From Nymphaea colorata (Eukaryota; Streptophyta; Magnoliopsida; Nymphaeales; Nymphaeaceae), in the NCBI RefSeq assembly GCF_008831285.2, contig NC_045140.1, positions 3,081,528-3,141,527 of the forward strand: a stretch of 60,000 bases of DNA, written 5' to 3'. This document shows, in pieces, positions 57,401 through 60,000 of this stretch. The notes below the pieces were generated by a model, which searched no databases, was not told where the DNA came from, and saw only the letters and a list, made by a program, of their open reading frames with translations. The translations under genes and the position numbers were made by a program. The stretch's first letter is position 1; each line of letters starts with the position of its first letter.

Positions 57401-60000
57401 AATAATGCATACCTTTCTATTTCTGTAGAATGTTCAAATTTTCAGTGCTCTTGTTTGTTGCTTTATGAAGCATTGAATAGAAAGAATACTAACTTATGAA
57501 GGAGGAATCAACTGGTTCTTCAAGTTGCTGATGAGGATAATCTTTGTGCAGCTATTACAAAGAACATATTTGGTGACCATCAAGTTGTTTGAAGGCTTAA
57601 TTGGATTTTATTGGTTGCTGCAATGATTGACATGTTTTGTTGTTTGCTGGTCACGTTTCATCTGTTCATTTATCCTATTGGAGTCACTGAACTAAAATGC
57701 ATGGTAATATACTTGTGGCTTCTAGGGCCAGTTCATCATGGGCTACAGCTTGTTGCATTAACAGGACAAGGACAAAAGTCAAAAGAGAAGGACATGATGA
57801 CTGGCAACTCCTTGGAAGGACCTCCCTTTTGTGTTAGGGAAGCGGTGCGAGGGGCATGTGAATGTTTGATATGCACATTTTGTAAACCGTATATCTTCAA
57901 TCTATGTGCTGTAAGCCTCGATGGTACTAATAACTGGAAAAAATGGTTGTACAAGTTTGCAGATCATAATGAAACATACAGCACTAACAAGCTAAGGTTG
58001 AATATATGGAAGAGGAGAATTAAGTCATCGGGAGAGTTCATTGTGTTAATGAGTAACATCTCTGGAGCTCCTTGGAATGCATGTTGACTATCGACTGTCT
58101 GATGGAATGTATCGTGATAGTGAATGTCAGCATCTATTGTTCTTCAAGGGTGTGCACCTGGTTGTAGTTTTTGAATGCATCTGGTGCTTGAGGGAGACAT
58201 GAGATTGTATGTCCTTTATTTAGTATTATGAGTTGGTGGTTTCAACATATATTGATTTCTGTTTTTTGCTCTTGTTATTTCAATATTAGTTGGTGGCTAG
58301 TTCACATGGCTGTCTTAGCATACTATAGGTTTTCCTTGTTATCCTCTGAGGAAAGAGCACTATGTAAATGATAAATTGCAGATTTTGACAATGTTGCTGC
58401 CTGAAGATCATGTTGTGCTGCATAAGATGCCAGAGAGCACTTGTCAGTACCTTTGCATATCTCTTAGTATTTTTCATTACTTGTAATCTTAGTTGTCAAA
58501 ATCTCAACTAATTGGTTACCTTGTTTGGCAAGTCGGTTATCGACTGACTTGTGTTTCAAGTCGGCGGCTACTACTAGTTGGTCAGACAAGTCATTAGGAA
58601 GCCTAGCAGTTGGTCAGTTGACTAATTCTTGATCTATAAATGTATTTTTGCATTTTTGCATAGATGTATATGTTTCTGACTTTATTTCCATTTAAATATA
58701 TGTTTTTATTTATTTACAGTCAATCTTTTGCTGCTCGTGGAATGATCTTCTATTTGATTGAAGGATAGTGTCATTTTTAGTGCTTATCAGACTTTATAGT
58801 CATTCTTTTTTGGAATTTTGCATATTGATGCTATGATCTCTAAATTTAGGACTTCCAAGGAGATATCTGATCTGGAGGGAGAACTGTTGTCTATTAGAAA
58901 TCTTCTCTCTACCCAAGCAGGCTTCATCCATGCTTTGGCTGAAGGTGTGAACATCAATTCATTATCTAGCGGCTTTGATGGTTCAGCATCAGACAACCTT
59001 TCTGATCTTGAGGAAGGCGAGCCTTCAGATATTGAGAAATGGGCTGCTGAATTTCCTGATATCCTTGATGTTTTATTGGCGGAAAAAAGAATAGATGAAG
59101 CTTTGGCTGCTCTTGATGAAGGTGAAAAAATAGCTGCTGAAGCACAAGAGCAGAAGACATTGAACCCAGCATCTCTCTCATCATTACATTCTGCTATATC
59201 TGAACATAGAATGAAGTTAGCTGATCAACTTGCAGAAACTGCATCCCAGCCATCTACACGAGGTGTGGAGCTTCGTTCAGCAGTTTCAGCTCTTAAAAGA
59301 CTTGGAGATGGGCCTCGTGCACATACTTTGCTGCTCAATGCACACCATCAAAGACTTCAGTACAATATGCAAAATTTACGACCTTCAAGCACCTCATATG
59401 GTGGAGCATATACTGCAGCTCTCTCACAGCTAGTGTTTTCTGCTATTGCCCAGGCTGCCAGTGATTCTTTATCTGTCTTTGGGGAGGAGACAGCATACGC
59501 ATCAGAGCTTGTTATGTGGTCTAGTAAGCAGACTGAGTCTTTTGCTCTTCTTGTGAAGAGACATGCTTTAGCTTCATCAGCAGCTGCTGGAGGGTTGAGA
59601 GCCGCTGCAGAATGTGTTCAAATTGCACTGGGTCATTGTTCTCTTTTGGAAGCTTATGGATTAACACTTTGTCCTGTTTTGTTGAGGCTGTTCAGGCCTA
59701 GTGTTGAGCAAGCATTAGAAGCTAACCTGAAGAGAATTAGGGAGAGCACTGCTGCCTTTGCTGCTGCTGATGATTGGTTACTCACATATGCACCAGTTGG
59801 TGGCCGGCCTCGATCTTCCAGTGTTGCTGTTAGTAGTGGTATTGCTTTCCAGCCAAAGCTCTCAAGTAGTGCGCATAGGCTCAGCTCCATGGTTCAGGTG
59901 AATCTGTGTTTTTTTGTGAATCCTGATGAAAGCTTATCCTGCTTTTATTTTCCATTCTTTCATTTTTGCATGTTTGTCACCTTATCCTCTTGATCCATCT
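54404..60000 (+). CDS. EXO84B: Exocyst complex component EXO84B, 5' part (partial at window end)
   Basis: EXO84 is a subunit of the octameric exocyst, which tethers secretory vesicles to the plasma membrane. Exons in the window: 54404-54571, 56251-56348 and 58850-59897; phases agree and give 438 residues. The region after 59897 starts GTGAATCTG and is the next intron. The family protein is about 750 residues, so roughly 300 should lie beyond the window. The N-terminal part has the conserved EKEIRQLC, KKASAEEMRKSVYANY and TSKEISDLEGEL segments of the Vps51/EXO84 helical region. An acidic SDLEEGEPSDIEKW stretch and the start of the helical C-terminal part follow. Similarity is closest to the plant EXO84B subgroup as I recall it. 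The start is the first ATG of this frame, followed by MASAKSSRSRAS. Confidence 0.93.
54572..56250 (+). other. EXO84B intron 1 (1.7 kb)
   Basis: This is ordinary AT-rich intron with a GT donor and a TTGTCCAG acceptor. I see nothing else in it. Confidence 0.7.
57611..58087 (+). other. Unrecognised 158-codon ORF inside EXO84B intron 2
   Basis: The second half (from about residue 40) is hydrophilic, with a Cys-rich patch (ECLICTFCKPYIFNLC) and basic stretches. I recognise no family and see no splice or promoter support. In AT-rich intron DNA a frame this long is somewhat unusual. It may be a gene or transposon fragment, or chance. Confidence 0.2.
58495..58660. repeat. CAGTTGACTAATT dispersed repeat, copy 2
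   Basis: It carries CAGTTGACTAATTCTTGATC and GTCGGTTATCGACTGACTTG. The first phrase closely matches the repeat near 50764-50945. Confidence 0.45.

Larger units (their letters stand above)
56349..58849 (+). other. EXO84B intron 2 (2.5 kb)
   Basis: This AT-rich intron contains an unrecognised ORF (57611-58087) and a dispersed repeat near 58495-58660. The acceptor is AAATTTAG. Confidence 0.7.

Overview
This window is nuclear DNA of a flowering plant. The evidence is intron-rich genes with GT-AG splice sites, plant-type proteins (GP210, an HLP1-like hnRNP, EXO84B), a Copia LTR retrotransposon primed by the initiator-Met tRNA, hAT-type miniature elements, and long (TA)n, (GA)n and (GT)n microsatellites. 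I cannot place the species. I saw no bacterial operons, CRISPR arrays, rRNA genes or convincing tRNA genes.

Layout. (1) Positions 768-41646, minus strand: the complete coding region of the nuclear pore membrane protein GP210. I built it by hand as 35 exons. Splice dinucleotides and codon phase agree at every junction, and the sum is 5883 nt (1960 codons plus stop). Introns make up about 86% of the gene. Intron 12 (17908-28801) carries a structurally intact Copia element with identical 286-bp LTRs. That element sits inside the 5' LTR of an older, broken Copia of opposite orientation. Intron 4 carries a 783-bp hAT-like element packed with a 16-bp palindrome. Intron 13 appears to be a GC-AG intron. 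(2) Positions 41647-44347: a divergent intergenic region with dispersed repeats. (3) Positions 44348-46551, plus strand: an HLP1-like RNA-binding protein (two RRMs and a Gly-rich tail), 6 exons, 369 aa. (4) Positions 46552-54403: a repeat-rich spacer with a small hAT MITE and one weak GC-rich ORF. (5) Positions 54404 to the window end, plus strand: the 5' part of the exocyst gene EXO84B. Three exons encode the first 438 residues; the rest lies beyond the window.

The three genes are housekeeping genes with unrelated roles: nuclear pore anchoring, RNA processing and exocytosis. The GP210/HLP1 neighbourhood matches what I recall of Arabidopsis, where AT5G40480 (GP210) and AT5G40490 (HLP1-like) have consecutive locus numbers, so this looks like conserved microsynteny. 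The less ordinary content is the transposable-element layer: a very young Copia in sense orientation inside an essential gene, its nesting in an older element, a palindrome-dense hAT derivative, and several related dispersed repeats. I found nothing I would call a new biological system. All exon and repeat boundaries were read by eye, and no database search was run.
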